From: JAKANT01 sp035502095
Lineage (GTDB): Bacteria > Pseudomonadota > Gammaproteobacteria > Burkholderiales > Burkholderiaceae_F
Length of the DNA: 64,000 nt
Direction: 5' to 3'
NCBI GenBank assembly: GCA_035502095.1
Contig: DATJUX010000022.1
Span: 124,001-188,000 of the forward strand
The number at the start of each line of letters is the position of its first letter. The stretch's first letter is position 1. Below the pieces are notes generated by a model that saw nothing but the letters and a program-made list of their open reading frames with translations, was not told where the DNA came from and did no database searches. Below are positions 1 through 8,590 of this stretch, piece after piece. The translations under genes were made by a program, and so were the position numbers.

Positions 1-20
1 TACGGGCGAGTCTTGCTCAT
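1..20 (-). CDS. Start of next type III secretion gene, probably sctQ (partial)
   Basis: Only the first six full codons (M-S-K-T-R-P) lie inside the window; the gene continues off the left edge. The ATG at 20 is preceded by a good Shine-Dalgarno, AAGGAG, seven bases upstream on the minus strand. SctQ, the cytoplasmic C-ring protein, is the usual gene after sctP in clusters ordered I-J-K-L-N-O-P-Q, so the name is inferred from order alone. The 159-bp gap between it and sctP is unusual in this otherwise tightly packed operon and holds a copy of the recurrent GTGAnTTTTC motif. Confidence 0.5.
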
Positions 21-155
21 GCGTCTCCTTCGATCGAGGCGAGCGGGCCGCGGCGGCCGGCACGTTGTGCTGCCGGGACGCAAGGCGAGGCCCTGTTTCC
101 GCGGGTGGGTTGCGCGCCGTGGGGCAATGGTTCAACGGCACTGGCGCGGCAACGC

Positions 156-167
156 GTGAAAAGTCAC
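156..167 (-). promoter_or_regulatory. GTGACTTTTCAC, variant copy of the recurrent motif
   Basis: On the minus strand the 12-mer GTGACTTTTCAC differs in one base from GTGAATTTTCAC at 11439-11450. It lies in the only sizeable intergenic gap of the secretion cluster, about 136 bp in front of the ATG at position 20. It has inverted-repeat character (GTGA and TCAC ends). Regulatory function is inferred only from recurrence and position. Confidence 0.35.
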
Positions 168-179
168 ACCCGCCGCTAC

Positions 180-848
180 CTACTGAGTGTCGTCGTCCTC
201 GTCCTCGTCGCGGTCCTCCCGCACGTGGGAAAAACCGATGCCCTGCTTGCGCAGGCGCTCGTTCAGACGCGGGACGTGGCGGGCGAGGATCTCGGCATCG
301 ACCCTCGACGACGAGACCCCGACGGTCCAGGTCGGCTGCATCTGCTGCGGTCCGGAGCGTTCCGCGCGGATCGCGCGGATGTCCACCGGGATCGAGTTCG
401 GTTCGCTGACCGACGCCTCCCAGACCGCAGCGGGGTCGCTGGCGCCGACCTGCGTCACCGAGGGCGCGACGTTGGCGTTCAGCGCCGCCTCGAGACTGGC
501 GCGGGTGCCGGTGGTCGTGGTTTCTGCCGTTGCAGAGCGGCCGGGCGGCGCTTCGAGCGCCCGGCGCAGCAATGGCTGCGTCAGCGCGCCCGGGAGGGTG
601 AAGGCGGGTGCGGGCTCGCAGAGAGACTGCTTGCCCCCATCCTCGGCGAATGGCGCGCCCTGCTCGCCGTCGCTCTGTGCATCGCCGTCGTCCTCACGCT
701 GCGAAATCCGCGCGCGCAACGCCGACTGGAACGCCTGGCGGGACTGCGCCAGCGCGACCGTCTCCTGCGGACGCGCCTTGTCGCACGCTGCCGCTTCGGC
801 GCGCGGCGGGGCAGGTGTCGCGGGTGCGGACGGGGCGGGCATGTTCAT
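180..848 (-). CDS. sctP: Type III secretion protein SctP (HpaP-like)
   Basis: This 222-residue protein is called SctP (HpaP/YscP class, needle length or substrate-specificity control) from its place after sctN-sctO and its composition. Residues 1 to about 125 are low-complexity, rich in Ala, Pro, Thr and Gln. A more structured C-terminal part starts with PVDIRAIRAERSGP and ends in an acidic tail (EDRDEDEDDD). Such poorly conserved proteins with an ordered C-terminal domain are usual for this slot. The ATG at 848 lies four bases after the sctO stop, so translation is probably coupled. It acts in the cytoplasm at the export gate and is partly secreted in known systems. Family assignment rests more on synteny than on motifs. 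Confidence 0.7.
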   Translation of the reverse strand: MNMPAPSAPATPAPPRAEAAACDKARPQETVALAQSRQAFQSALRARISQREDDGDAQSDGEQGAPFAEDGGKQSLCEPAPAFTLPGALTQPLLRRALEAPPGRSATAETTTTGTRASLEAALNANVAPSVTQVGASDPAAVWEASVSEPNSIPVDIRAIRAERSGPQQMQPTWTVGVSSSRVDAEILARHVPRLNERLRKQGIGFSHVREDRDEDEDDDTQ

Positions 849-852
849 CGCT

Positions 853-1344
853 TCATCCGTGCCCGCCGGGGGTGCGGCGCCCCTGGTCTTCCACCTCGAG
901 TTCGGCGCGGCGCTCGCGATGCATTGCCTGCGCGCGCCGGGTCTGGGTTGCGAGTCCGCGCACGGCGTCCTCGCGCGCCAGCGCGCGCGTCAGCTCGGCG
1001 CGCGCCGCTTGCAGCTTTTCCTGCGCCTGCTCCAGTTCGTGCTCGTCGTCGATCAGCGCGGTCTCGTCGCGTTCGAGCCGGTCGGCGAGCTTTTCGCGCT
1101 GCGCGTCGGTCATGCCGGACCAGCGCGGCAGGTGCGGCGCGAGCGACGTGACGACCGCCTGCAGCAGTTCCTCCAGTGCCCGCTGGCCGCGCTCGATGTC
1201 GCGCTGGCGCTGGCGCACCACCTCGGCGGCACGCTCGACCTCGGCCTGCGCCTGGGCCACGGCCTCGCGCGCGCGCTGCACGCGCAGGCTGCGCAAGGTG
1301 CAGAGTTGCTGCACCTCGTGGCGCTTCGGCAGCGCCTTGGTCAC
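853..1344 (-). CDS. sctO: Type III secretion stalk protein SctO (YscO/HrpB7-like)
   Basis: The 163-residue protein is almost entirely charged alpha-helix and predicted coiled coil (long Glu/Arg/Gln/Ala stretches from about residue 20 to 155), as expected of SctO. SctO is the FliJ-like central stalk that links the ATPase SctN to the export gate SctV. I chose the GTG at 1344, which overlaps the sctN stop as GTGA and has a strong AGGAGGTGG just upstream; the same frame stays open far upstream but only as a shadow of sctN. The size fits the family (about 150-170). The position between sctN and sctP is the canonical one. Confidence 0.8.
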   Translation of the reverse strand: MTKALPKRHEVQQLCTLRSLRVQRAREAVAQAQAEVERAAEVVRQRQRDIERGQRALEELLQAVVTSLAPHLPRWSGMTDAQREKLADRLERDETALIDDEHELEQAQEKLQAARAELTRALAREDAVRGLATQTRRAQAMHRERRAELEVEDQGRRTPGGHG

Positions 1345-2684
1345 GCGACCACCTCCTGCAGCGCGGCGATGGTGGCGTCGAAGCCGGTTGCCTCGTCCGA
1401 GCGCTGCTGCAGCAGTGCGCGCACCGCCGGCATGCGTTCGATCGCCTTGTCGGCGAGCGGATCGCTGCCGGCCTGGTATTCGCCCACGCGCAGCAGGAAC
1501 TCGACCTCGTTGAAACGCGCCATCAGTGCACGCAGCTTGCCCGCCGCTTCCTGGTGCGGGCGCCTGGCGACACGGGTGAAGACGCGGCTCGCGCTGCCCA
1601 GCACGTCGATCGCCGGATAGTGATGCGCCTGCGCGAGCGCGCGCGACAGCACGATGTGACCGTCGAGGATCGAACGCACTTCCTCGGCGACCGGGTCGCT
1701 GTTGTCGTCGTCCTCGGCGAGCACGGTGTAGAAGGCGGTGATCGAGCCGTTGGCGTCGTTGCCCGCGCGTTCGAACAGGCGCGGCAGTTCGGCGAACACC
1801 GATGGCGGATACCCGCGCCGCACCGGCGGCTCCATCGCCGACAGGCCGAGCTCGCGCAGGCCGCGCGCGAAGCGCGTCACCGAGTCGACGAGCAGCAGCA
1901 CCTTCTTGCCTTCCTTGCGGAATCCTTCGGCGATCGCCGTCGCCGCCACCGCCGCGCGCACGCGCTCCAGCGCCGGGCGATCCGAGGTCGAGACGACCAC
2001 GACCGAGCGGGTGAGGCCGTCCTCGCCCAGGGCGTCGTCGAGGAACTCGCGCACTTCGCGGCCGCGTTCTCCGACCAGCGCGATCACGTTGACGTCGGCG
2101 CGCGCCCGGCGCGCCAGCATGCCGAGCAGCGTCGACTTGCCGCCGCCGGCCATCGCGAAGATGCCGATCCGCTGGCCTTCGCCGACCGTCAGCACGGAAT
2201 CGATCGCGCGCACGCCGGTGGGCAGCGGGTGTTCGATGTTGCGTCGCTGAAGCGGAGGAGGCGAAGCCGCATACAGGGGCGTGCTGCCTGCCTCCGCATC
2301 GAGCGGCCGGCCGTCGAGCGGGCGCCCGAACGCGTCGATCACGCGGCCGAGCAGCGCCGGACCGCACGGCACGTGCGCCTCGTCGGCGAGCGCTTGCACG
2401 GCGGCACCGACCGCGACGCCTTGCAGAGGACCATAGGGCGCGAGGATCACCTCGGCACCGGAAAAGCCGATCACCTCGGCGAGCAACGGCTCGCCGCCTT
2501 GCCCTTCCGTGGCGGGATCGAAGATGCGGCACTGCTGGCCGATGCGCGCGCGCAGGCCGGTAGCGCGCAGCACGGTGCCGGTGGCCTGGACCACGCGGCC
2601 GTGCTCGACCGCCGTGCGCGTGCTCTGCAGCGCGCGCAGCAGGCGATGCGTGTCGTTGCCGGAGTTCGCGGCGGCCGCGGTCAT
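1341..2684 (-). CDS. sctN: Type III secretion ATPase SctN
   Basis: SctN is the hexameric F1-like ATPase that strips chaperones from effectors and energises export at the cytoplasmic face of the injectisome. The protein has 447 residues, the usual size. The Walker A segment FAMAGGGKSTLL lies near residues 176-187, Walker B is in KVLLLVDSVTRFA, and the ATPase signature PPVRRGYPPSVFAELPRL follows. The ATG at 2684 overlaps the sctL stop (ATGA), and the stop overlaps the sctO GTG, giving tight translational coupling. Flagellar FliI is the closest alternative, but the neighbours (secretin, SctJ lipoprotein, SctI) show this is a non-flagellar system. Confidence 0.95.
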   Translation of the reverse strand: MTAAAANSGNDTHRLLRALQSTRTAVEHGRVVQATGTVLRATGLRARIGQQCRIFDPATEGQGGEPLLAEVIGFSGAEVILAPYGPLQGVAVGAAVQALADEAHVPCGPALLGRVIDAFGRPLDGRPLDAEAGSTPLYAASPPPLQRRNIEHPLPTGVRAIDSVLTVGEGQRIGIFAMAGGGKSTLLGMLARRARADVNVIALVGERGREVREFLDDALGEDGLTRSVVVVSTSDRPALERVRAAVAATAIAEGFRKEGKKVLLLVDSVTRFARGLRELGLSAMEPPVRRGYPPSVFAELPRLFERAGNDANGSITAFYTVLAEDDDNSDPVAEEVRSILDGHIVLSRALAQAHHYPAIDVLGSASRVFTRVARRPHQEAAGKLRALMARFNEVEFLLRVGEYQAGSDPLADKAIERMPAVRALLQQRSDEATGFDATIAALQEVVA

Positions 2685-3310
2685 GGATTCACACCCCAGG
2701 CTTTGGCGAGGCGGGCGAGCTGCGCCTCGAGCGAAGCGTCGACCGTGCCATGTTCGGTTTCGATGCGGCAGACGCCGGGGCGGCAGTCCGGATCGGGCTG
2801 CACGTCGAAGCGCGGCGTTGGCGCATCGGCGGGCGCGGCGGCGGATGCCGCCAGGCGCGCGCGCACCGCGTCGCACTGGTCCGGATGCACGATCAGCGTC
2901 AGCGTCTGCGTCGGCAGCATCTCGCGCGCGGCGGTCTCCGCCAGCGCGGCCAGCACGCCTTCGGCCGGCAGCTGGCCGAGCAGCTTGCGCACGACCTGGA
3001 GTGCCAGCGTTGCGATCTCGTCGCGCACGCGCATGCGTTCGGCTTCCCCCCTGCCGGCGAATTCGGTCAGCGTTGCCGCCAGTTCCTCGCGCGCCTCGAG
3101 CGCGCCCTCTTCGCGGCCCTGCACGTAACCCTTGACGCGGGCGTCTTCGGCAGCGGCCGCGATGCGCCGCGCTTCTTCGTCGCCCAGCTGCTCGAGCCGG
3201 TCGCGCAGGAGGTGCGCGTCGGCGAGCAGCGGCACTTCGGCGGCGCGCAACACGACACGCGACCCGGCGAAGCCGACCTTGCGGTCGCGATGCCAGAGCA
3301 GGTAACTCAT
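2681..3310 (-). CDS. sctL: Type III secretion stator protein SctL
   Basis: SctL (YscL/HrpB5/FliH class) is the peripheral stator that binds and restrains the ATPase SctN and links it to the C-ring. The 209-residue product starts MSYLLWHRDRKVGF, has a long charged helical region (about residues 40-110), then a globular C-terminal half with EIATLALQVVRKLLGQLP, typical of the FliH/SctL domain. The ATG at 3310 overlaps the sctK stop and the gene ends overlapping the sctN start, both as ATGA. No membrane segment is evident. Confidence 0.88.
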   Translation of the reverse strand: MSYLLWHRDRKVGFAGSRVVLRAAEVPLLADAHLLRDRLEQLGDEEARRIAAAAEDARVKGYVQGREEGALEAREELAATLTEFAGRGEAERMRVRDEIATLALQVVRKLLGQLPAEGVLAALAETAAREMLPTQTLTLIVHPDQCDAVRARLAASAAAPADAPTPRFDVQPDPDCRPGVCRIETEHGTVDASLEAQLARLAKAWGVNP

Positions 3311-3894
3311 GCCGCGCTCCCCGGCGGCATCGCCAGCGGCGATGCGCCGCCTTGCGCGGCGAGCGACTGCGCGCGCGCCACCAGCGACTGCGCCACTTCG
3401 CAGGCGAGCGGCAGCGCCACCGTCGGCGCCATCGCCGCGCTCACCGCGCGGCGCAACGGGCCCTGCGGCATCGAGGCGAGCAGCACCGAGGCCCCCGCGA
3501 CTTGCAGGTGCGTCGCAACGTGCTCCACCTTTTCGATGCGCGGGCGCGTGCCGGTCTCGGCCGGGAATGCGTGCAGGTCGCGCTGCGCGAGCAGCGCCTG
3601 CATGAACGCCTCGCCGAGCGCCGCGCGCGCGGCACTCAGGCGTGCACCGTCGATCCAGAGGCGGATCTCGGCGGCATAGAGCAGCGCGCCGATCTGCCGC
3701 TGCAGCGTCGCGAGTCTCGCATCGGGCAGCCCGAGCCAGGCGGGCGCGCCGTCCAGCATTTCCCAGTCGATCGCCGAGATCGCATCCGCGCCGCTGCCGA
3801 GCAGGCGGCTCGCGACGGCGGCACGGCGGCGGCGACGCTCGCGTACTTCGATCGCCGCCACGGCGGCATGACCGAGCGGATTCGGGGCGTTCAC
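3307..3894 (-). CDS. sctK: Type III secretion protein SctK
   Basis: This 195-residue protein fills the sctJ-sctL gap and is called SctK (YscK/HrpB4 class), the cytoplasmic sorting-platform protein that joins the C-ring to the inner-membrane ring. The sequence is Ala/Leu/Arg rich with SAIDWEMLDGAPAWLGLP around residues 37-54. SctK proteins diverge strongly, so the call depends on order. The likely start is GTG at 3894, overlapping the sctJ stop as GTGA; its Shine-Dalgarno is weak, so coupling to sctJ translation is likely. The end overlaps the sctL ATG. Confidence 0.75.
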   Translation of the reverse strand: MNAPNPLGHAAVAAIEVRERRRRRAAVASRLLGSGADAISAIDWEMLDGAPAWLGLPDARLATLQRQIGALLYAAEIRLWIDGARLSAARAALGEAFMQALLAQRDLHAFPAETGTRPRIEKVEHVATHLQVAGASVLLASMPQGPLRRAVSAAMAPTVALPLACEVAQSLVARAQSLAAQGGASPLAMPPGSAA

Positions 3895-4745
3895 TTGCGA
3901 CCCGCGGCGCGGCGCAGTGCGTTCTGCATTTCCGCGGCAACCAGGTCGCGCGACTTGCCCGGCGCGCTGCCCGCGGCCACGCGCGGAGCGGGCGCTTCTT
4001 CGTGCGCGGTGCCGCGGCGGCGCAGCCACAGCAGGCCTCCACCGCCGAGCGCGAGCACGCCGAACGCGGCGCCGGCGAGCAGCGGCGTGCCGCCGCGCGA
4101 AATCTGCGCGACCGGTGTCGCTGCCGCCTGCTGCTTCGGCGCCTCCGCCGGCATCGTTTCGGCCGGGAAAAGCGCGACCGTCACGTTGTCGTAGGCGAGG
4201 CCTTCGACGCTGTTGACGACGAGCGCCTTGATCTGCGTGATCTGGCTCGACAGATTCTTGTCGGCACGGTACTTGATGAACACCGCGGCCGACGCCGGTT
4301 GCGGCTTGTCGGAAAGCGGGTTCTTCTCCGGGATCTGCAGGTGGACGCGCGCCGTGACGACACCGTCGATGTTGGTCAGCGTGTTGGCGATCTCCTGCGA
4401 CATCGCGTGCAGCAGGCGCGCGCGCTCCTCGAGCGGCGACGAGACGAAGCCCTCGCGCTTGAAGACCTGGCCCATGTTGTCGAACGTCTCGCGCGGATAA
4501 CCCTGTGCGCTCAGCGTGCGGATCGCGTTCGGGAAGTCGCTGCTGGAGGTGGAGATCGAGAACTGCCCTTCCTTGACGTCCTTGTCGGAGTCGATGCCGG
4601 CGGTCTTCAGCACCGCGATCATTTCGTTGGCCTGCCGTTCGGACAGGTTGGAATACAGCTCCTGCTTCGCGCAGGCACAGAGCAGCAGCGCCAGCGCGAC
4701 GGGCGCGGCGAGGCCGAAACGACGCAGGAGCGCATTCGCTTTCAT
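3891..4745 (-). CDS. sctJ: Type III secretion inner-membrane ring lipoprotein SctJ
   Basis: SctJ forms the inner periplasmic ring of the injectisome base. The 284-residue protein opens with a lipoprotein signal peptide ending in a lipobox (LLLCACAKQ, lipidated Cys near residue 24). Two ring-building domains follow: one with LSERQANEMIAVLKTAGID, then one with the conserved MSQEIANTLTNIDGVVTARV and VFIKYRADKNL. A C-terminal membrane segment (GGTPLLAGAAFGVLALGGGG) precedes RRRG. Length and architecture match the YscJ/HrcJ/PrgK family. It sits 18 bp after sctI and overlaps sctK by 4 bp. Confidence 0.95.
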   Translation of the reverse strand: MKANALLRRFGLAAPVALALLLCACAKQELYSNLSERQANEMIAVLKTAGIDSDKDVKEGQFSISTSSSDFPNAIRTLSAQGYPRETFDNMGQVFKREGFVSSPLEERARLLHAMSQEIANTLTNIDGVVTARVHLQIPEKNPLSDKPQPASAAVFIKYRADKNLSSQITQIKALVVNSVEGLAYDNVTVALFPAETMPAEAPKQQAAATPVAQISRGGTPLLAGAAFGVLALGGGGLLWLRRRGTAHEEAPAPRVAAGSAPGKSRDLVAAEMQNALRRAAGRK

Positions 4746-4763
4746 GAGTGTCCTTCAGGCTCT

Positions 4764-5168
4764 TTAGGATTGCTGACGGAACAGTTGCTGCAGGCCGTCC
4801 GAGGCGCGATTGGCGATGTTCGAGGTGAGCTGGCAATGGAACATGAACTCCTGGCAGCGCATCGTCATCTGCACGATCTCTCCCGGGCTCATCTCCTTGC
4901 CTTGCGCTCCCGCCGCCTTGCCGGTGGCGGAGATCTGGCTGGCTTCGTTGTTGATGAACTCGAACGGCTTGAACAGCGCTTGCGTGGCCTGGGCGGTCGG
5001 GCTGGCCGGTTGGGCTTCCAGGCGGGCGCTCGCGCTCGCGAGTGCCTGCTGGAAGCCGCTGAAGTCGGTCAGCGACACGCCATAGCCGGCTTGCACCTGC
5101 GCCCCGGCCGCGCCCGCGGCGGAAGTCGCCGGGGTGAGCGCCGAAGCGGCGGCGATGTCGATCGTCAT
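4764..5168 (-). CDS. sctI: Type III secretion inner rod/adapter protein SctI
   Basis: The 134-residue product has a variable Ala/Ser/Gln-rich N-terminal half and a helical C-terminal half (SPGEIVQMTMRCQEFMFHCQ, then LTSNIANRASDGLQQLFRQQ). This is the pattern of SctI (YscI/HrpB2), the early substrate that forms the inner rod connecting needle and base. Position directly before sctJ is canonical. Two Cys residues occur near residues 104 and 111, unusual for an exported rod subunit. The neighbouring 107-residue gene could be a related early substrate, so which of the two is rod and which is needle rests on this stronger C-terminal match. Confidence 0.75.
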   Translation of the reverse strand: MTIDIAAASALTPATSAAGAAGAQVQAGYGVSLTDFSGFQQALASASARLEAQPASPTAQATQALFKPFEFINNEASQISATGKAAGAQGKEMSPGEIVQMTMRCQEFMFHCQLTSNIANRASDGLQQLFRQQS

Positions 5169-5184
5169 GGCGTCCTCGCTGCGA

Positions 5185-5508
5185 TTACTGCTTGCGCCCC
5201 ATCGTGCTTTCGCCTTCGCCGACCGACGAGATCGACGTCTGCGCGCTCTGCGTCAGGAAGCCGAACTTCAGCGAGTCGGCGGTCAGTTGCGTGATCGCCG
5301 ACGGCTGGTCATTGCCGTCCTGGGAGATGTTGGCGGAATCCTGCTGCAGGGTGTTGGCCTGGTTGTCGAGGGCGCTGGCCCACGCGGACGCGAGCGCTTC
5401 GAAGAAGTTGCTGTTGCCGCTGCCCGAGGTTGACGTGTTCGCCTGGTTGGTGCCGGCGGCGGGCGCCGCGGCGAGCAGGGACAGTTGCTGGTTGGTAATA
5501 GTGGCCAT
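5185..5508 (-). CDS. Small type III secretion protein at the SctF (needle) position
   Basis: This 107-residue protein lies between sctD and sctI, where needle-subunit genes often sit. The N-terminal 35 residues are Asn/Thr/Ser/Gly/Ala rich without charge, as in exported early substrates. A helix follows (FFEALASAWASALDNQANTL, about residues 35-54), and the tail ends AQTSISSVGEGESTMGRKQ. It has no Cys. It is longer than usual needle subunits (70-90 residues) and I see no clear YscF/PrgI signature, so needle subunit is a guess from place and size; a second rod-like or translocation-linked substrate is possible. A good GGAG precedes the ATG. Confidence 0.45.
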   Translation of the reverse strand: MATITNQQLSLLAAAPAAGTNQANTSTSGSGNSNFFEALASAWASALDNQANTLQQDSANISQDGNDQPSAITQLTADSLKFGFLTQSAQTSISSVGEGESTMGRKQ

Positions 5509-5551
5509 GGGGCATGCTCCTTTACAGATGCTCTGGGTTGCGGGGGGGAGG

Positions 5552-6685
5552 TCAAAAGTTCAAAGTTGTTGTCTCGCCGTCGTTCTCGAGCGTGACGCTG
5601 TTCGAGCCGATGGCGGCGATCCGGTGGCCGGACGGCAGCATCGAGCCCACGAAATAGCGCGACCCGTCGGCGGTCACGATGTAGGCCGGGTCGCCGGGCA
5701 CGAGCGAAGCGATGCGCTTGCCGGGGTCGTCGGTCATCGGCGGCAGCGGCTTCTTCGGCGGCTTGGCGGTGTTCTGGACGGCGAGCTTGGTGAGGCCGCG
5801 CACGTCGCGCCGCACTACCTCCTCGGCGCGCGCCAGGCGGGCGGCGTCCGGTTCGGCCGTCTCGACCGACACGGTGCCGGCGCCCAGCACTTGCGCCTGC
5901 ACCGCCACGCCGTTGACGCGGAAGGTCTCGGTCACGTCGCGCGCCAGAGCCTCGTCGACCTGCACGTCGACCGCGGTGTTGAACTGGTGTTCGGCCAGCC
6001 AGGCGTCGAGCCGTGCGCGCTGGTCGATCGTATCGAGGCGGCCGAACAGGTCGAGCTGCCCGTCCTTGCGCGCGCCGGTCCGCAGTGTCGAAAATTCACT
6101 GTTGCGGAGGGCCGCTGCAAGCGAAGGCACTTGCGGGTTTTCCGGCGCCGGTGCGGCGGCGGCGAAATGCGCCGTGCCGAACGCGGCACCACAGATGAGG
6201 AGCACCAGGCCGCCCATCGCAGCCAGCCAGGTCTCCGGACGCCGGCTCATGGGCGTGCGCAGCTTGCGCGCGACGGCCGACGCCGATTCCGCATGCGTTT
6301 CGTCGGGCGCGGCCGCGGCGGCGGCGGGCCACCCGGTGCTGCCCGCGCGCCCGAACGCGACCACCGAGCGGCCGATCCGCAGGGGCGCGTGCATCGCCCA
6401 CGCGGCCTGGGTGCCGGCGGTCAGAGTCTGGTCGCCGAGATGCACTTCGCCTTCGAGGACCTCGATCAGCGCGTCGCGCAGGTCGACGGTCACCCGCACG
6501 CGCACCGGCGCGGCGCCTTCTTCGCGCAGCACGACATCGGCGCCTTCGGCATGGCCATCGGGATGGGAGGCGAGCACGCACCCGACGCCCGCGGCGAGCG
6601 CGGCGCGCGCGCCGTGCTGCGCTCCCTCCAGGACCCGCAGCTCGTGGGCTTGCGACGCGGTGCGGGGTGCCACAGCTTGTTCCAT
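5552..6685 (-). CDS. sctD: Type III secretion inner-membrane ring protein SctD
   Basis: SctD builds the outer part of the inner-membrane ring and faces the secretin. The 377-residue product has an N-terminal FHA-like cytoplasmic domain (about 1-110, with LRVLEGAQHGARAAL and MHAPLRIGRSVVAFG). Then come a basic stretch and one transmembrane helix around residues 155-175 (LAAMGGLVLLICGAAFGTAH), followed by a periplasmic part with BON/ring-building-like repeats. This order is the SctD/YscD/HrpW plan. It starts six bases after sctC ends, consistent with co-translation. One copy of the recurrent GTGAATTTTC motif is embedded in its coding sequence at 6088-6099. Confidence 0.85.
   Translation of the reverse strand: MEQAVAPRTASQAHELRVLEGAQHGARAALAAGVGCVLASHPDGHAEGADVVLREEGAAPVRVRVTVDLRDALIEVLEGEVHLGDQTLTAGTQAAWAMHAPLRIGRSVVAFGRAGSTGWPAAAAAAPDETHAESASAVARKLRTPMSRRPETWLAAMGGLVLLICGAAFGTAHFAAAAPAPENPQVPSLAAALRNSEFSTLRTGARKDGQLDLFGRLDTIDQRARLDAWLAEHQFNTAVDVQVDEALARDVTETFRVNGVAVQAQVLGAGTVSVETAEPDAARLARAEEVVRRDVRGLTKLAVQNTAKPPKKPLPPMTDDPGKRIASLVPGDPAYIVTADGSRYFVGSMLPSGHRIAAIGSNSVTLENDGETTTLNF
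6088..6099 (-). repeat. GTGAATTTTCGA, recurrent motif inside sctD
   Basis: The minus strand reads GTGAATTTTCGA within codons for Ser-Glu-Phe-Ser of SctD. GAA and TTT are minority codons in this GC-rich gene set, so the AT-rich string is not what codon preference would give. It may be chance, an internal regulatory site or part of a genome-wide short word. Confidence 0.35.
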
Positions 6686-6691
6686 GACTGC

Positions 6692-8590
6692 TTACCTCGT
6701 TGGGTTGGACACGCTGACGCGCGTCGCGGATGAGGCCGGCGCCGCAGCGGCCGGTGCGGGAAGGGCATCGAGATCCAGGACTACCGACGCGCGCTGCACG
6801 GGAGCGACCGCGGCAGGAACCGGTGCGGGTGCTCCCGCCGCCGCGGTGCCGGCCGCGGGCGCAGCAGCGCCCGGCGCCGGCGTCGCGTTGGCGACGCGCA
6901 GCGCGGCGCCGGTCGCATCGGGACGCGCGCCGGCCAGGCGCGGCGTGATCAGGAACATGCGCTCGATGCGCTGGTGGCTGTTGGTGCGGTTCTTGAACAG
7001 GTTGCCGACGACCGGGACGTCGCCGAGGCCCGGCACCTTGTCCAAGTTGTTCGAGTTGCTCTCGCGCACCATGCCGCCGATCAGGAGGCTTTCGCCTTCG
7101 TTGATCAGCGCCTGCGTGTTGATCGACGCGCGCTCGATGATGGGAATCTGGTCGACCGTCTGACCGGTCAGGCTGCCGTCCTCGACGTTGACCAGCAGTT
7201 TGATGCGGGTGTCGTTGCGATCCTTGAACACGTGCGGCATGACGCGCAGCGTCGTGCCGGCGCTGACGTTGAACAGGTCCACCTCCTCGCGGCCGGCGAC
7301 ACGGACGAAGAAGGTCTGCGTGTTGTCGAACAGCGCTTCGACGTTCGACAGCGTCACCACCTGCGGGCTGGAGACCACGCGTGCCGCGCCTTCCTGCTCC
7401 AGGGCGCGGATGCGGGCGAAGAACTGGCCGAGCGAGCCCAGCACGACCGAGGCGACGCCGCCCGGGCCGGTGGTGGGAACCGTGCCGCTGTACGAGGCCG
7501 AGTTGCCGGCGTTGCTCCAGCGCCAGTTGATGCCGAGTTCGCGCGCGCGGTCGGTGTTGACGTCGATGATCGTCGCTTCGATCTCCAGCGACTGCGGCTC
7601 GACGTCGAGCGCGGCGATCAGCTGCTCGTAGTGCGGCAGGCGCTCCGGCGCGTCGCGCACGATGACGGCGTTCAGACGAGGCTCGGCTTCGATCGTCACC
7701 TGGCGCGGATCGAACGCCATGGGCACCGGGGCGGGATCATTGGCCTGCGTGGTGCTGTTGAGGGCGGCGACCAGCACGTCGACGCCGTTGCGCGCGCGCG
7801 CCGAGTCGTTGGCCGAGTCGCTCTTGTTGGCGGCGACGCCCTGGCCCGCGAGGCCCTGGCCCTTGAGCTTCGGCTGGGTCGGGCGCATCACCTGGTCGAC
7901 CGCGTTGGAGTTCGACCGGGCCCCGACCAGCGAGCGCAGGATCGATGCCACACCCGGGACGACAACCTGCCGGTTGCCGATGTTCATCGTCGTGTCCTGG
8001 GCCCATGCATAGCGCAGGTAGAACACGCGGAAGTCCATCATCCCCGGCGACGGAGGCGCAGCTGCCGCGGCCTGTTGGGTCAGGCCAGCGCGGGCGAGTT
8101 CGTCGATCTGCTCCAGGAAGCGCTTGGTTCCCACCGCGACCAGGTTGCCATTGCCGGTGTTGCGCAACGTGTTGCGCACGTCCGGCAGGCCAAGGTCGAA
8201 CGCGTCGCGCAGCAGCTTGTCCGACATGCGCGGCGTGACGGCGTAGGTCTTGGTCGCGACTTCGGCCGCCGGCACCACGTGCATGACCGCGCCGTCGTAG
8301 TAGGTGACCAGGTTGTAGATGCGCGAGATGTCGCGCAGCACCTTCTCCGCCGTGCCCACGAACGTGCCGTTCACGTTGGCGGTCAGGGTCGGCGAGACCG
8401 CGACCGGCACGTCCACCGCCGCCATCAGCGTCTGCAGGAACGCGGCGATCGGCTGCTCGCGCGCCGTGATCGACACGCTGCGCGTGGGATTCGGCAGCGT
8501 GCCTGCGTGCACCGCCGACGCCACGAACAGCGTTGCGACCAGGGCACGGCGCACGAGGCGAGCCAGGCAGGAGATGAAGAGGTTCGACAT
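6692..8590 (-). CDS. sctC: Type III secretion outer-membrane secretin SctC
   Basis: SctC forms the outer-membrane ring through which the needle emerges. The 632-residue protein has a Sec signal peptide (cleavage near AVHAG, residue 29), N-terminal ring domains (ITAREQPIAAFLQTLMAAVD, then a segment with NVNGTFVGTAEKVLRDISRI), and a C-terminal secretin domain with VTLSNVEALFDNTQTFFVRV and the conserved region LLIGGMVRESNSNNLDKVPG. A Pro/Ala-rich tail of about 70 residues ends the protein. Its ATG follows the sctV stop with no spacer (TAA then ATG). Type II and type IV pilus secretins are excluded by context. Confidence 0.95.
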   Translation of the reverse strand: MSNLFISCLARLVRRALVATLFVASAVHAGTLPNPTRSVSITAREQPIAAFLQTLMAAVDVPVAVSPTLTANVNGTFVGTAEKVLRDISRIYNLVTYYDGAVMHVVPAAEVATKTYAVTPRMSDKLLRDAFDLGLPDVRNTLRNTGNGNLVAVGTKRFLEQIDELARAGLTQQAAAAAPPSPGMMDFRVFYLRYAWAQDTTMNIGNRQVVVPGVASILRSLVGARSNSNAVDQVMRPTQPKLKGQGLAGQGVAANKSDSANDSARARNGVDVLVAALNSTTQANDPAPVPMAFDPRQVTIEAEPRLNAVIVRDAPERLPHYEQLIAALDVEPQSLEIEATIIDVNTDRARELGINWRWSNAGNSASYSGTVPTTGPGGVASVVLGSLGQFFARIRALEQEGAARVVSSPQVVTLSNVEALFDNTQTFFVRVAGREEVDLFNVSAGTTLRVMPHVFKDRNDTRIKLLVNVEDGSLTGQTVDQIPIIERASINTQALINEGESLLIGGMVRESNSNNLDKVPGLGDVPVVGNLFKNRTNSHQRIERMFLITPRLAGARPDATGAALRVANATPAPGAAAPAAGTAAAGAPAPVPAAVAPVQRASVVLDLDALPAPAAAAPASSATRVSVSNPTR

